The notes: a model not told the origin generated them from the sequence alone. A stretch of 64,000 nucleotides of DNA from CBFHSD01 sp965658375 (GCA_965658375.1 CBFHSD010000006.1:1-64000), one strand, 5' to 3'; numbered from the stretch's first letter, positions 17,028 to 26,882 are shown. Translations and numbers: made by a program.

Positions 17028-18294
17028 TCAATAAGTAATTACCAAAGTTACATTTTAAGCATTGCTTATTAAAGCAATATTCTTTTTCTAGATGTAAAAC
17101 AGCTTGAGAATGAAGGCCGTTTTCTATTTTGAGTGGTAAATTTCGCCATCTGCTTACCACTTTATTCACCTCTGGCTTAAGATCTTCCATTAAGTCTAAT
17201 GCAGATTCCAGCAAGTTCTCATCTCCTGTTTTAGAAGAGTAGAATATACGCAAAGGAACGATAGCATTGATGATAACTTTCTCTGCAAAATCTTGTGATG
17301 AACTAGACTTGTGCTTTTTTGTTTCGACAGCCAATCTGAAATGATCTTTCCAATATTCACCAGTTTCAGATTGAAAAGCCCGAAGTAATTGTTCTGCATT
17401 GAAGTTTAGAACTAGGGTATACAAATGATTCACATGATTTTCAAGAAACAAGGTCCATTGTGCCAATTTCAAGTCTGGAAAAGAATAAGGTCTAATCCGC
17501 CCATAATTCCATGAACTTCTCTCCATACTATTGAGCTGGAACTTTTGTTCTAGGAAATCAAAGTCGTCTATTAATTGTAAGGTAAAAGCATCTGGCTCTT
17601 CAATACTTAAAAGACCAGAGACTCCAAAAACACATGAACCCAACTGATTTTTATGATTGCTCAAGACCTTTTTCACTTTCTGTAAAGGGAAAGCCTGGGC
17701 CAATTGTAGGAACGGCAATTGATTGCTTCTTGCACCAAAGGCTTTTGCCAATGCCAAATAAAAAGTGCTCTCCCAGTCGCCTTTTTGCTCTTCATAAAAA
17801 ACATTCAGCTCTTCTGTTTTGGTTTGAAAACGTTCAATGGCCATTCTATGAAGCCAAGCAGTTTGAATAGAAGGTGGAGGTTCGCGCCAGATACTGGAAC
17901 AAGGAATGGGTTTTATATTTTCTGTAATGCTTGAATACCTCTTTTTGATGTACAGTGGGATCCTGCCTTTTAGCTCAAGCACTGGTATTTGAACATTCGA
18001 CTCTAGAATGGTTTCTCTATCATGCTCATAAACTACATGAAGAATTACATTGTCGTAAGCGCGATCTGATTGATGGTTGTGCTTGTACCAATCTGATGAA
18101 TTGATATGGATTTCGAGATTTCCAGCCCAAACTGTGTCTCCGATTTGGATCTTTGCATTGGAAAAATCTGGACCTCCATTGTTATTCAGTGTCCCTGGAG
18201 AAAGACACTTCACCTCTTCTCCACTTACTGTGCATAATTGGGATGAATTGAAACGTTGGTATTGCCAAATAAAGTATAGAAATTCCTCGCGCAT
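17014..18294 (-). CDS. DUF2851 family protein
   Basis: A 426-residue cytoplasmic-looking protein matching the Bacteroidota DUF2851 family: N-terminal EEFLYFIWQYQRFNSSQL, the PGTLNNNGGPDFSNAKI motif, WAGNLEIHINSSDWYKHNHQSD, and a Cys-rich end (KEYCFNKQCLKCNFG) that may bind metal. The GGPDF and EIHxxxSDW motifs recall nuclease-like active sites, but no function is established. It lies between pyrF and the PspC gene in a compact run; its ATG is 35 bases after the pyrF stop. Confidence 0.88.
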   Translation of the reverse strand: MREEFLYFIWQYQRFNSSQLCTVSGEEVKCLSPGTLNNNGGPDFSNAKIQIGDTVWAGNLEIHINSSDWYKHNHQSDRAYDNVILHVVYEHDRETILESNVQIPVLELKGRIPLYIKKRYSSITENIKPIPCSSIWREPPPSIQTAWLHRMAIERFQTKTEELNVFYEEQKGDWESTFYLALAKAFGARSNQLPFLQLAQAFPLQKVKKVLSNHKNQLGSCVFGVSGLLSIEEPDAFTLQLIDDFDFLEQKFQLNSMERSSWNYGRIRPYSFPDLKLAQWTLFLENHVNHLYTLVLNFNAEQLLRAFQSETGEYWKDHFRLAVETKKHKSSSSQDFAEKVIINAIVPLRIFYSSKTGDENLLESALDLMEDLKPEVNKVVSRWRNLPLKIENGLHSQAVLHLEKEYCFNKQCLKCNFGNYLLNETS

Positions 18295-18329
18295 GGGGCA
18301 GTTGATTGAGGGTTCTAAAATAACCCTTT

Positions 18330-19151
18330 CTAACCAATCAAGCCTTTCTCTGTTAGAGTTGCTTCCATTTCAACTTGAAGCTTCTTAGCTTCTTTAGCTG
18401 CAGCTTCTGCAAAATCTTCCTCTTGTGAAGCATAAATAATGCCTCTTGAACTGTTTACGAGCAAACCACATTGCCCATTCATGCCATACTCAGCAACATC
18501 TTGTAAACTTCCTCCTTGCTTCCCAACTCCAGGAACCAAAAAGAAATGTTCTGGTGCTCTCTTTCTAACCTCACCAATGCTTTCACCGCGTGTAGCTCCA
18601 ACCACATACATCAACTGGTCAGGGTTTGTCCATTCTTGAGTTTTGGCAATTACATGACCGTAAAGGGGCTCTCCATCACTTTCTAAATGTTGAAAATCTA
18701 AAGATCCAGGGTTAGATGTCAATGCCAAAACAATGACCCATTTACCCTTTTGAGTAAGAAATGGCTTTACAGAGTCTTCGCCCATGTAAGGCGCTACTGT
18801 TACAGAATCGAAATTGGCCCATTCAAAAAATGTTTTCGCATACATAGCAGAGGTATTGCCAATATCTCCGCGCTTAGCATCGGCTATGGTGAAGCAATTT
18901 TGTGGGATGTAGTCTAGTGTTTTCTTTAAACTTTCCCATCCCGCGGGACCCAAACTCTCGTAAAATGCGATATTGGGTTTGTAAGCTACTGCAAAAGCTT
19001 TTGTTGCGTCAATAATTGCCTTATTGAACTCAAATACAGGATCTTCTGAAGTAAGGAGATGCTTCGGGATTTTTTGAATGTCTGTATCTAAGCCAACGCA
19101 TAGGTATGACTTCTTTGATTTTATCTGCTCAAAAAGGTCTGCTCTATTCAC
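18330..19151 (-). CDS. pyrF: Orotidine 5'-phosphate decarboxylase
   Basis: Converts OMP to UMP, the last step of de novo pyrimidine synthesis. It has 273 residues, the length of the longer type-2 bacterial enzymes. The motif FTIADAKRGDIGNTSAMYA contains the catalytic Asp-Lys-Asp set. Other landmarks are the substrate-binding GLDTD near the N terminus, VAYKPNIAFYE, and PGVGKQGG in the phosphate-binding region. The start is a GTG at 19151, one base after the prfA stop, so translation is probably coupled. Confidence 0.97.
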   Translation of the reverse strand: MNRADLFEQIKSKKSYLCVGLDTDIQKIPKHLLTSEDPVFEFNKAIIDATKAFAVAYKPNIAFYESLGPAGWESLKKTLDYIPQNCFTIADAKRGDIGNTSAMYAKTFFEWANFDSVTVAPYMGEDSVKPFLTQKGKWVIVLALTSNPGSLDFQHLESDGEPLYGHVIAKTQEWTNPDQLMYVVGATRGESIGEVRKRAPEHFFLVPGVGKQGGSLQDVAEYGMNGQCGLLVNSSRGIIYASQEEDFAEAAAKEAKKLQVEMEATLTEKGLIG

Positions 19152-19152
19152 C

Positions 19153-20232
19153 TTAAACTGTTTCTTGTTCTTTTAATTTCTCGATGTTATCTGCCAATTT
19201 CATTTCTGAAATCACCTTTTCTAAATCACCATTCATCACATTTCCTAGATTATACAACGTCAAGTTTATGCGGTGATCTGTTACCCTACCTTGAGGGTAA
19301 TTGTAGGTGCGAATTTTTGCTGATCTATCTCCACTAGAGACCATAGATTTTCTGTTCACAGCATCTTCTTCCAATTTCTTCTGGAGTTCCATTTCATAAA
19401 TTCTAGAACGCAACACTCGCAGTGCCTTGTCGTAGTTTTTATGCTGAGACTTTTGATCTTGGCATTGCGCTACAATACCCGTTGGAATATGCGTTAATCG
19501 AACAGCAGAGTATGTGGTGTTCACACTTTGACCACCTGGCCCAGAAGCGCAATACAAATCTTTACGAATGTCTTTCGGGTTCACTTCCACATCAAACTCA
19601 TCTGCCTCTGGAAAAACCATGACAGTAGCAGCGGATGTATGCACCCTTCCTTGAGTTTCTGTTTGGGGTACGCGTTGTACGCGGTGCACCCCAGCCTCAT
19701 ACTTCAAAGTACCATAAGCATCTTCGCCATTCACCTCAAAAATGATTTCTTTAAATCCACCGTTGGTTCCTTCATGCATATCTACCACATGAGTTTTGAG
19801 CCCAACTGAGTCACAAAACTTAGTGTACATCCGGAATAGGTCTCCTGCGAAAATAGCAGCTTCATCACCACCAGTTCCCCCTCTAATTTCCATCATCGCG
19901 TTTTTAGCATCGGCAGGATCTTTAGGGATAAGAAGCATGCGAATCTCTTCTTCCATTTCTGGAATCTGAGTTTCTATTTCAGCCAATTCTTCTTTGGCCA
20001 TGTCTATCATTTCGGCATCATCTTCTTGATCCAAAATCTCTTTGTTGGTGTCTCTATTTTCGAGAAGGTTCTTATACTTCTCATAAGCCTTCACCATATC
20101 TCCTGTATCCTTGTACTCTTTATTGAGCTGAATGTAGCGTTTCATATCACTGATCACTTCTGGATCAACAATCATTTTACCCACTTCAATGTGACGCTCT
20201 TTAATGACTTCTAACTTTGTCAATAAATCCAT
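19153..20232 (-). CDS. prfA: Peptide chain release factor 1
   Basis: Class I release factor that terminates at UAA and UAG. It has 359 residues, standard length. The catalytic GGQ is in SGPGGQSVNTT (about residue 229-232). The codon-recognition tripeptide is PQT in RVPQTETQGRVHTSA, the PxT form that marks RF1 rather than RF2. It lies 12 bases after purM and one base before pyrF, in the order purM-prfA-pyrF. Confidence 0.98.
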   Translation of the reverse strand: MDLLTKLEVIKERHIEVGKMIVDPEVISDMKRYIQLNKEYKDTGDMVKAYEKYKNLLENRDTNKEILDQEDDAEMIDMAKEELAEIETQIPEMEEEIRMLLIPKDPADAKNAMMEIRGGTGGDEAAIFAGDLFRMYTKFCDSVGLKTHVVDMHEGTNGGFKEIIFEVNGEDAYGTLKYEAGVHRVQRVPQTETQGRVHTSAATVMVFPEADEFDVEVNPKDIRKDLYCASGPGGQSVNTTYSAVRLTHIPTGIVAQCQDQKSQHKNYDKALRVLRSRIYEMELQKKLEEDAVNRKSMVSSGDRSAKIRTYNYPQGRVTDHRINLTLYNLGNVMNGDLEKVISEMKLADNIEKLKEQETV

Positions 20233-20244
20233 TTCGATTTCCTC

Positions 20245-21411
20245 TTAATAAGTGAATGTACCAAACTCTGAACGTATTGTCAGTTGTTTGGATTCAGCAG
20301 CTTCTACTCTACCGATGATTTGAGCTTCCATCTCAAACCCTTTGGCAATTTCAATGATCCCGGCAGCGGTCTCTTCATCTGTATAAACCTCCATACGGTG
20401 ACCCATATTGAACACTTTATACATCTCTTTCCATTCTGTTCCGCTCTGCTCATGAATCAATTTGAACAGTGGTGGTATTGGAAATAAATTATCTTTTATA
20501 ACATGTACGTCTTCTACAAAATGGAGCACTTTAGTTTGTGCACCGCCAGAGCAATGCACCATTCCATCTATTGAAGATCTGTAAATATTCAGTACTTGCT
20601 TAATAACAGGAGCATAGGTACGCGTTGGCGAAAGCACCAATTGCCCAGCATTGACTGGAGCTCCTTCAACCGCTTGAGTTAAATTATAAGATCCCGAATA
20701 AACCAATTCGCTTGGTACGGCAGGATCAAATGTTTCTGGATATTTTGCCTTTACATCTGCACCAAACACATCGTGGCGTGCACTGGTAAGACCATTAGAA
20801 CCCATTCCGCCATTGTATTGTGTTTCATAACTGGTTTGCCCATAAGAGGCCAGACCAACTATCACATTACCTGGTTTGATGTTCGCATTGTCGATGACAT
20901 CAGCTTTTGGCATTCTGCATACAACCGTTGAATCTACGATCATGGTTCTTACCAAGTCTCCAACATCAGCGGTTTCTCCACCAGTTGAATGAATAGAAAC
21001 CCCGGCAGTTCTTAAATCGGCTAAAAGCTCTTCTGTTCCATTGATAATGGCAGCAATAACTTCACCTGGAATCAGGTTTTTGTTTCTACCAATGGTGGAT
21101 GACAGCAAAATATTGTCTGTGGCTCCCACACACAATAAATCATCAATATTCATGATAAGGGCATCTTGAGCAATCCCTTTCCAAACAGAAAGATCTCCTG
21201 TTTCTTTCCAATAAGCAAAAGCCAAAGAAGATTTCGTACCGGCTCCATCTGCATGCATTACCACGCAATGGTCTTCACTACCCGTAAGGTAATCTGGCAC
21301 TATTTTACAGAAAGCTTTAGGAAAAAGCCCTTTATCTACGTTCTTAATGGCATTGTGAACGTCTGTTTTATCGGCAGAAACACCGCGCTGATCGTATCTT
21401 GAATCTGTCAT
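20245..21411 (-). CDS. purM: Phosphoribosylformylglycinamidine cyclo-ligase (AIR synthetase)
   Basis: ATP-dependent ring closure of FGAM to AIR in purine synthesis. It has 388 residues, longer than the about 345-residue E. coli enzyme but typical of Bacteroidota PurM. The family motifs are visible: DGAGTKSSLAF, then DDLLCVGA, the GGETADVGDLV motif (about residues 140-155), and VHCSGGAQTKVLHF in the C-terminal half. It begins a run with prfA and pyrF and is separated from the upstream OmpA gene by an intrinsic terminator. The purM-prfA-pyrF grouping joins nucleotide synthesis with translation termination. Confidence 0.96.
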   Translation of the reverse strand: MTDSRYDQRGVSADKTDVHNAIKNVDKGLFPKAFCKIVPDYLTGSEDHCVVMHADGAGTKSSLAFAYWKETGDLSVWKGIAQDALIMNIDDLLCVGATDNILLSSTIGRNKNLIPGEVIAAIINGTEELLADLRTAGVSIHSTGGETADVGDLVRTMIVDSTVVCRMPKADVIDNANIKPGNVIVGLASYGQTSYETQYNGGMGSNGLTSARHDVFGADVKAKYPETFDPAVPSELVYSGSYNLTQAVEGAPVNAGQLVLSPTRTYAPVIKQVLNIYRSSIDGMVHCSGGAQTKVLHFVEDVHVIKDNLFPIPPLFKLIHEQSGTEWKEMYKVFNMGHRMEVYTDEETAAGIIEIAKGFEMEAQIIGRVEAAESKQLTIRSEFGTFTY

Positions 21412-21421
21412 ATATTAAAAC

Positions 21422-21451
21422 AAAAAAGCATCCTGCAAAAATACAGGATGC
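21422..21451 (-). terminator. Intrinsic terminator after the PorE-like gene
   Basis: Stem GCATCCTG/CAGGATGC with an eight-base loop, followed on the minus strand by six U. It lies between the stop of the OmpA-family gene (21473) and the purM start (21411). Confidence 0.85.
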
Positions 21452-21472
21452 TTTTAAAGTATGCGTTATTAT

Positions 21473-23506
21473 TTATTCTTCGTCTGGTGCACCTTCTGCA
21501 CCTTCTTCACCGATTTCTGGCGTTGGCACTTCTTTAGGAACAAAGTCATCTCTTAGTACTCTAAACTCGGTACGTCTATTTTTCTGATGAGCCGCATCTT
21601 GATCTTCTTTTGTAGGAAGAGCAGCTATTTCAGCATCAGTAATTTTCAACTGCGTTTCACCGTATCCTTTTGCTACCATACGTTCTGGGTCAATACCCTT
21701 AGATTGCAAGTAAGCCACACAACTTTGAGCACGTCTTTGAGACAGGTCTAGGTTGGCTGCATCTTTACCACGGCTATCTGTATGTGCCATCAACTCAATG
21801 ACAATTGTAGGGTTATCTATCAATGTTTGGTATAAATAATCCAATGAATCTTTAGAGTTTACTACATCATTCACTTGAAGCTCAGCCTTGGCTAAATCGT
21901 AGCGTACTTCAGGGAATGTAATCGCTTTCTCTGTGATAGGTTGTAATCTAAAATCGTGAACGAACTTTGTAGATACATTCACATCCACTGTTGTTTCTTG
22001 ACCTTTTGCTACTAAGTATTTCTCCTTAGCTACCGTCATGGTATAAGAAGTATTCTCATCAACATAACGCTCTGCAGAACCTTCTTTTTGATCAAACTCA
22101 TAATATCCTAATTCATCAGATTGAATCTCAACAGCGGTGCCATCCGTTCCCTTCAATGCAATTGTCGCATTCGGAATCACTTCTCCAGTTTCCAGATTGT
22201 AAATTTTACCAGCAATAATGAACTTAAGAGGTGGGAATCTAAAACTCCACACATCAAAACTTCCTTCTCCACCTTCGCGGTCTGTTGTCAAGAAACCTCT
22301 TTGCTTGTTTCCTTCAAAGATGAGCCCTAAATCATTGGCTGATGAGTTGATAGGAGAACCAACATTCTCAACTTTACCCCATTTATCGTCAGACAAACGT
22401 TCTGCACTGAAAATGTCATATCCTCCCATACCTGGATGTCCAGTAGAGGCAAAATACAAAGTTCCATTTGGATGAATGAATGGGAACATTTCATCTTCTT
22501 TTGTATTCACCTCTTCTCCACAGTTGATAGGCGGGCCCCATTGCTTCGCTTTCTTGTCATACTTAGAGAACCAAATGTCTTTCCCACCGTAAGTTCCGGG
22601 AATGTCTGATGCAAAGAACATGTACATATCTTCTAATCCAACTGAAGGATGTCCGATTGCAGCTGTGTCGTTCTCTGTTAATGGAACCAATTCAGCAACA
22701 TCAAAGTCATTTCCTCTTTTCCTAGCCGTATATATTGAACAACCTAAAACACCTTTCTTTTCATACTTGCATCGCGTAAAGTAAATGGTGTTTCTTCTTT
22801 TGTTCATTACAGCACTACCATCATTGCTTTCAGCAGCATTAACGGTTTCTCCTAATGGAGTTGGCGTAACCCATCTGTCGTTCTTATCTCTTTCTGTCGC
22901 AAAAACACTTGAGAAGTTTTGTCCTGTAATTGGATCTACATCATTTCCGTTTGCACTTTCTCTGGTAGATGTTATGAATAACTCATCCCATTTCTTACCG
23001 CTCCATGAGGGCGAAAAATCCATTCTTTCAGAATTGATTAATGGCTCTGGTGAAACTTCGTAACGGGTTGGATTTTCTGTGAGCTCAATAGCGAGCTTAC
23101 AAGATTCTACACCTAATTGACCTCTTGTATCATTAGGAACACGTCCTACGTACTCTTCAAATTCTTTTAATGCGGCCGCGTATTGACCTTCTTTCTGAAG
23201 GATTTTCGCGAGCATGAGTGAGATATTATTGTTCTCTGCTCCAGCTTTCTTAGCCTTTTCAAGCCATTCTTGTGCATTTTTATTGTCTTGCAAATTGTAA
23301 TAACAAATACCTACTTGAGCCAGGATTCGTCTTTTCTCAACTACGCTCTTTTCTTTCGAATAAGCGTCTTTATACAATTCAATGGCTTCGTAATATTGAT
23401 CATTGTTATACGCATTATCTGCATTTACAGTCGCTTTGTGCTGCGCGAATGACAATGAAACGATCATTGATAGGACAAAAGTCGTAGTAAACTTTAAAAG
23501 CTTCAT
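21473..23506 (-). CDS. PorE-like outer-membrane protein (TPR, PD40 propeller, carboxypeptidase-like and OmpA domains)
   Basis: A 677-residue exported protein. A signal peptide (MKLLKFTTTFVLSMIVSLSFAQ) is followed by TPR repeats (about 28-130), a WD40/PD40-type propeller (about 150-400, with FFASDIPGTYGGKDIWFSKYD and FASTGHPGMGGYDIFSA repeats) and a carboxypeptidase-regulatory-like domain (about 430-520). The C-terminal OmpA peptidoglycan-binding domain (about 530-650) contains MAHTDSRG, LSQRRAQSCVAYL and KNRRTEFRV. This domain order is that of PorE, a T9SS component thought to anchor the machinery to peptidoglycan. Many Bacteroidota have paralogues beside PorP/SprF genes; this one stands alone between glnN and purM, so PorE identity is likely but not certain. 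Confidence 0.85.
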   Translation of the reverse strand: MKLLKFTTTFVLSMIVSLSFAQHKATVNADNAYNNDQYYEAIELYKDAYSKEKSVVEKRRILAQVGICYYNLQDNKNAQEWLEKAKKAGAENNNISLMLAKILQKEGQYAAALKEFEEYVGRVPNDTRGQLGVESCKLAIELTENPTRYEVSPEPLINSERMDFSPSWSGKKWDELFITSTRESANGNDVDPITGQNFSSVFATERDKNDRWVTPTPLGETVNAAESNDGSAVMNKRRNTIYFTRCKYEKKGVLGCSIYTARKRGNDFDVAELVPLTENDTAAIGHPSVGLEDMYMFFASDIPGTYGGKDIWFSKYDKKAKQWGPPINCGEEVNTKEDEMFPFIHPNGTLYFASTGHPGMGGYDIFSAERLSDDKWGKVENVGSPINSSANDLGLIFEGNKQRGFLTTDREGGEGSFDVWSFRFPPLKFIIAGKIYNLETGEVIPNATIALKGTDGTAVEIQSDELGYYEFDQKEGSAERYVDENTSYTMTVAKEKYLVAKGQETTVDVNVSTKFVHDFRLQPITEKAITFPEVRYDLAKAELQVNDVVNSKDSLDYLYQTLIDNPTIVIELMAHTDSRGKDAANLDLSQRRAQSCVAYLQSKGIDPERMVAKGYGETQLKITDAEIAALPTKEDQDAAHQKNRRTEFRVLRDDFVPKEVPTPEIGEEGAEGAPDEE

Positions 23507-23597
23507 ATATGTAATGAATTAGAATTCGGGGATAACATGATATTCCTCTTAAATATTCCAAAAGCCCCAAATTAACTAAAATAAATCGATACTAGCC

Positions 23598-23633
23598 AAA
23601 AGAAAAGGCAAGCTTTTTGAAAGCCTGCCTTTT
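23598..23633 (-). terminator. Intrinsic terminator after glnN
   Basis: Near-perfect 14-bp stem (plus strand 23603-23616 with 23620-23633) with a three-base loop, then TTTTGG on the minus strand. It lies 24 bases beyond the glnN stop. Confidence 0.8.
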
Positions 23634-23656
23634 GTTGTTATGGATTATCTCTTAGA

Positions 23657-25840
23657 TTATTTTGTAAAGAGTAGTTCTCTGTATTTTGGAAGTGGCCATT
23701 CTGCATTGTCAACTACCAACTCTAGCTTATCTACATTGTAGCGAATAGGCTCAAAAAACGGAAACACATCATCACTATACGCCTTGGCTTGAGCTTCCAT
23801 AGAATCCAAGTTGTTCGCCTTTTTTCTAGCCTCAATCATCTCTTTAACATTCTTGCGAATGACTCCGATTCTTTCATTGATTTCGAAAATCATTTCCAAT
23901 TGAGTAGTGGCTTGTTCTTTAAATCCGTCACCAAATATTGCTTTAAGTCCTTCTACATTCTCTACCAAATTGCTTTGGTATTTCAATGCTACGGGAATAA
24001 TATGATTTAAAGCCATATCTGCCATTACACGAGATTCTATTTGAATTTTCTTCATGTAATTCTCACAATAAATTTCATGACGAGCTTCTTGTTCTACCCT
24101 ATTCATGATTCCCAGATCTTCAAACAAGCTTAACACTTTTTCTTCTTTGTAGAAGTCAAGTGCATGGGCAGATTTTTTCACATTATTCAATCCTCTCTTT
24201 TCAGCTTCTACAACCCATTCATCAGAATAGCCATCACCTTCAAACAAGATTGGACGTGACTCTTTGATGTACCTTCTTAAAACACTCAAAATCGCCTCGT
24301 CTTTCTTTTCCCCTTTGGAAATTAAACCATCAACCTCAGTTTTAAACTTGTTTAACTGATCTGCCATTGCCGCGTTCAAGGCGATCATCGGGTTCGCGCA
24401 GTTTGCTTGTGAGCCGACAGCTCTAAACTCAAATTTATTTCCTGTAAAAGCAAAAGGAGATGTTCTATTTCTATCTGTATTGTCTAACAAAACATCTGGA
24501 ATTTTCCCAACCACATTCAACTTAAGATCATCTGAGCCTGAGTTAGAATCTATAGCTTTCTCAACGTCATTCAAGATTCGCGTCAATTGTGAACCTATAA
24601 AAATAGAAAGGATAGCAGGTGGAGCTTCATTTGCTCCTAAACGATGGTCGTTATCTGCAGAAGCGATGGTTGCACGCAACAAATCTGCATGTTCATGTAC
24701 CGCTCTAATTGTGTTTACAAAGAAGGTTAAGAACCTCAAGTTTGTTTTTGGCGTTGTCCCTGGGCTCAACAAGTTTCTGTTCTTGGAAGAATTCGTTCCC
24801 ATAGACCAGTTGTTGTGCTTTCCTGATCCATTCAAACCTTGGAACGGCTTCTCATGAAGCAAAACTCTAAAGTGATGGCGATGCGCTACTTTTTCAAGTA
24901 TATCCATCAACAATTGGTTGTGGTCTACGGCCAAGTTACACTCTTCAAACATCGGTGCACACTCAAATTGATTTGGCGCAACCTCATTGTGTCTGGTTGT
25001 TACCGGAATACCCAGCTTTAAAGATTCTTGTTCAAAATCTTTCATAAACTGAGTAGCTCTATCTGGAATAGATCCAAAATAATGATCATCAAGTTGCTGA
25101 CCTTTAGAACTAGAGTGTCCAAACAAGGTTCTTCCCGTGAGTGTTAAATCTGGTCTGGCAGCGTACAAGGCTTCATCGACTAAGAAATATTCTTGTTCCC
25201 AGCCTAAGCTTGCGGTTACGCGAGTTACGTTTCTATCAAAATATTGACACACCGCTGTTGCCGCAGTATCTAAGCTCTGTAAAGCCTTGATGAGTGGCGC
25301 TTTATAATCTAAAGCCTCACCGGTATATGAGATGAAAATAGTAGGAATACAAAGTGTATTAGAAATAATAAATGCTGGAGATGTTGGATCCCAAGCTGTG
25401 TATCCTCTCGCTTCAAATGTTTGTCTAATTCCACCATTTGGGAATGATGATGCATCTGGTTCTTGTTGAACCAATTCATTTCCACCAAAAGATTCAAATG
25501 CTTTACCAATTTGGATAGGTGTAAAAAATGAATCGTGTTTTTCTGCTGTTCTTCCTGTCAATGGTTGGAACCAATGTGTAAAATGGGTTACTCCTTTTTC
25601 CATGGCCCATGACTTCATACCTGCAGCTACTTGGTCTGCAACTTCTCTGTCTATTTTGGAACCATTTTGAACTGCATCAATCACAGAGTCAAAAGCTTCT
25701 TCAGACAAGTATTGCCTCATAACATCTTCGTGAAAAACACTCTCCCCAAAATACTCGGAAATCTTCCCATTTACCGGCTTAGGATCAACAGGCTTTCTGT
25801 CCATTGCTTTTTCTAAAGCGACATAACGTAGTCTTGACAT
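23657..25840 (-). CDS. glnN: Glutamine synthetase type III
   Basis: ATP-dependent amidation of glutamate by the GSIII family, dodecamers typical of Bacteroidota and cyanobacteria. It has 727 residues, the GSIII length (GSI enzymes have about 470). Landmarks are the N-terminal SVFHEDVMRQYL region, THWFQPLTGRTAEKHDSF, GWEQEYFLVD with the metal-binding Glu residues, the HEVAPNQFECAPMFEE-like motif (here RHNEVAPNQFE), HEKPFQGLNGSGKHNNWS with the ammonium/ATP site, and the RNRTSPFAFTGNKFEFR stretch. It has its own terminator. No PII gene lies nearby, and no clear promoter was found in the 105-base upstream gap. Confidence 0.98.
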   Translation of the reverse strand: MSRLRYVALEKAMDRKPVDPKPVNGKISEYFGESVFHEDVMRQYLSEEAFDSVIDAVQNGSKIDREVADQVAAGMKSWAMEKGVTHFTHWFQPLTGRTAEKHDSFFTPIQIGKAFESFGGNELVQQEPDASSFPNGGIRQTFEARGYTAWDPTSPAFIISNTLCIPTIFISYTGEALDYKAPLIKALQSLDTAATAVCQYFDRNVTRVTASLGWEQEYFLVDEALYAARPDLTLTGRTLFGHSSSKGQQLDDHYFGSIPDRATQFMKDFEQESLKLGIPVTTRHNEVAPNQFECAPMFEECNLAVDHNQLLMDILEKVAHRHHFRVLLHEKPFQGLNGSGKHNNWSMGTNSSKNRNLLSPGTTPKTNLRFLTFFVNTIRAVHEHADLLRATIASADNDHRLGANEAPPAILSIFIGSQLTRILNDVEKAIDSNSGSDDLKLNVVGKIPDVLLDNTDRNRTSPFAFTGNKFEFRAVGSQANCANPMIALNAAMADQLNKFKTEVDGLISKGEKKDEAILSVLRRYIKESRPILFEGDGYSDEWVVEAEKRGLNNVKKSAHALDFYKEEKVLSLFEDLGIMNRVEQEARHEIYCENYMKKIQIESRVMADMALNHIIPVALKYQSNLVENVEGLKAIFGDGFKEQATTQLEMIFEINERIGVIRKNVKEMIEARKKANNLDSMEAQAKAYSDDVFPFFEPIRYNVDKLELVVDNAEWPLPKYRELLFTK

Positions 25841-25945
25841 TTTTCAAAAATTTTCACGAATTTAGGCCAAACACCTCTTTTATTCGATAATTTTTTCAAA
25901 ATTTAATGAACATGCTCTTCAATATCACAAAAAAGCAGAGAATTT

Positions 25946-26878
25946 TTAAAATATTGTTGACACATAAATAATGTAAGCTGAAAAAAGAAGGAGGCCTTTT
26001 AGCCTTCCAACACGTCTTCCGAGCAACATCATTGGAAAAATAATGAATGAAATACCCAATACCCACCACATATCTCTATTGAGTATCATATCGTTAATAG
26101 GAATGGATTTAACCATACTTGTAATCCCGAGAATTGAAAACAAGTTGAACAGGTTTGAACCAATTAAATTACCAATTGAAATATCTGACTGTTTTCGTAT
26201 TGCTGCAACAAGCGATGTCATAAGCTCCGGTGCAGAAGTACCAAAAGCAACTACTGTTACACTAATTACTAAATCACTTACTCCAAAGCTTCTAGAAATC
26301 TCTACAGCTCCTTGAACCAACCAATCTGAACCAAGTGCCAGTCCAGCACAACCAATAACAATATAGGATACATCTCTGAGCATATTGGATTTCACCAACT
26401 TGCTCTCATCTTCATTCACAACGTCTTCCTTGCTTCCAATTCTAGACCTGCGTATCAAGAAAACTGTATACCCAAGTAAGGCTACAAACATCAAACAGCC
26501 TTCATAAAAATATATCTGACCATCTATCATAAATAAGAAAGTCACAATGGTTGCCACCATCATAGCAGGCCAATCTAAATACAGCGTGTCTTTACTTACT
26601 TCAATGGGTAAAATGAGGGCTGTTAAACCTAAAACAAGAGCTAAGTTGGCTATATTGGAACCAATTACATTACCGATGGCAATATCAGGGTAACCATCTA
26701 TGGAAGCCTGAAGACTCACCAATAATTCTGGAGCCGAAGTTCCAAAAGAAACAATAGTCATTCCAACTACAAGAGCAGAAACACGAAAACGGTAAGCAAT
26801 ATTTACTGCCCCCCGAACCATTAATTCTCCACCAAGAAGAAGCACAATCAGGCCAGCAACTAATATCAAATACGACAA
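25946..26878 (-). CDS. CaCA family sodium/calcium exchanger
   Basis: A 310-residue inner-membrane cation antiporter with about ten TM segments and the two alpha-repeats of the Ca2+/cation antiporter family. Repeat 1 has SFGTSAPELLVSL and GNVIGSNIANLALVLG; repeat 2 has AFGTSAPELMTSL and GNLIGSNLFNLFSILG. The acidic GTSAPE residues coordinate Ca2+. Reading the first TM requires a TTG start at 26878, four bases after the tatA stop; the first internal Met is beyond TM1. It is cotranscribed with tatA. Confidence 0.93.
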   Translation of the reverse strand: MSYLILVAGLIVLLLGGELMVRGAVNIAYRFRVSALVVGMTIVSFGTSAPELLVSLQASIDGYPDIAIGNVIGSNIANLALVLGLTALILPIEVSKDTLYLDWPAMMVATIVTFLFMIDGQIYFYEGCLMFVALLGYTVFLIRRSRIGSKEDVVNEDESKLVKSNMLRDVSYIVIGCAGLALGSDWLVQGAVEISRSFGVSDLVISVTVVAFGTSAPELMTSLVAAIRKQSDISIGNLIGSNLFNLFSILGITSMVKSIPINDMILNRDMWWVLGISFIIFPMMLLGRRVGRLKGLLLFSAYIIYVSTIF

Positions 26879-26882
26879 AAGG

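Noticed and set aside
23507..23597. A promoter for the PorE-like gene
   Set aside because: Only a one-base-short TAATTTG is present upstream, so I did not call it.
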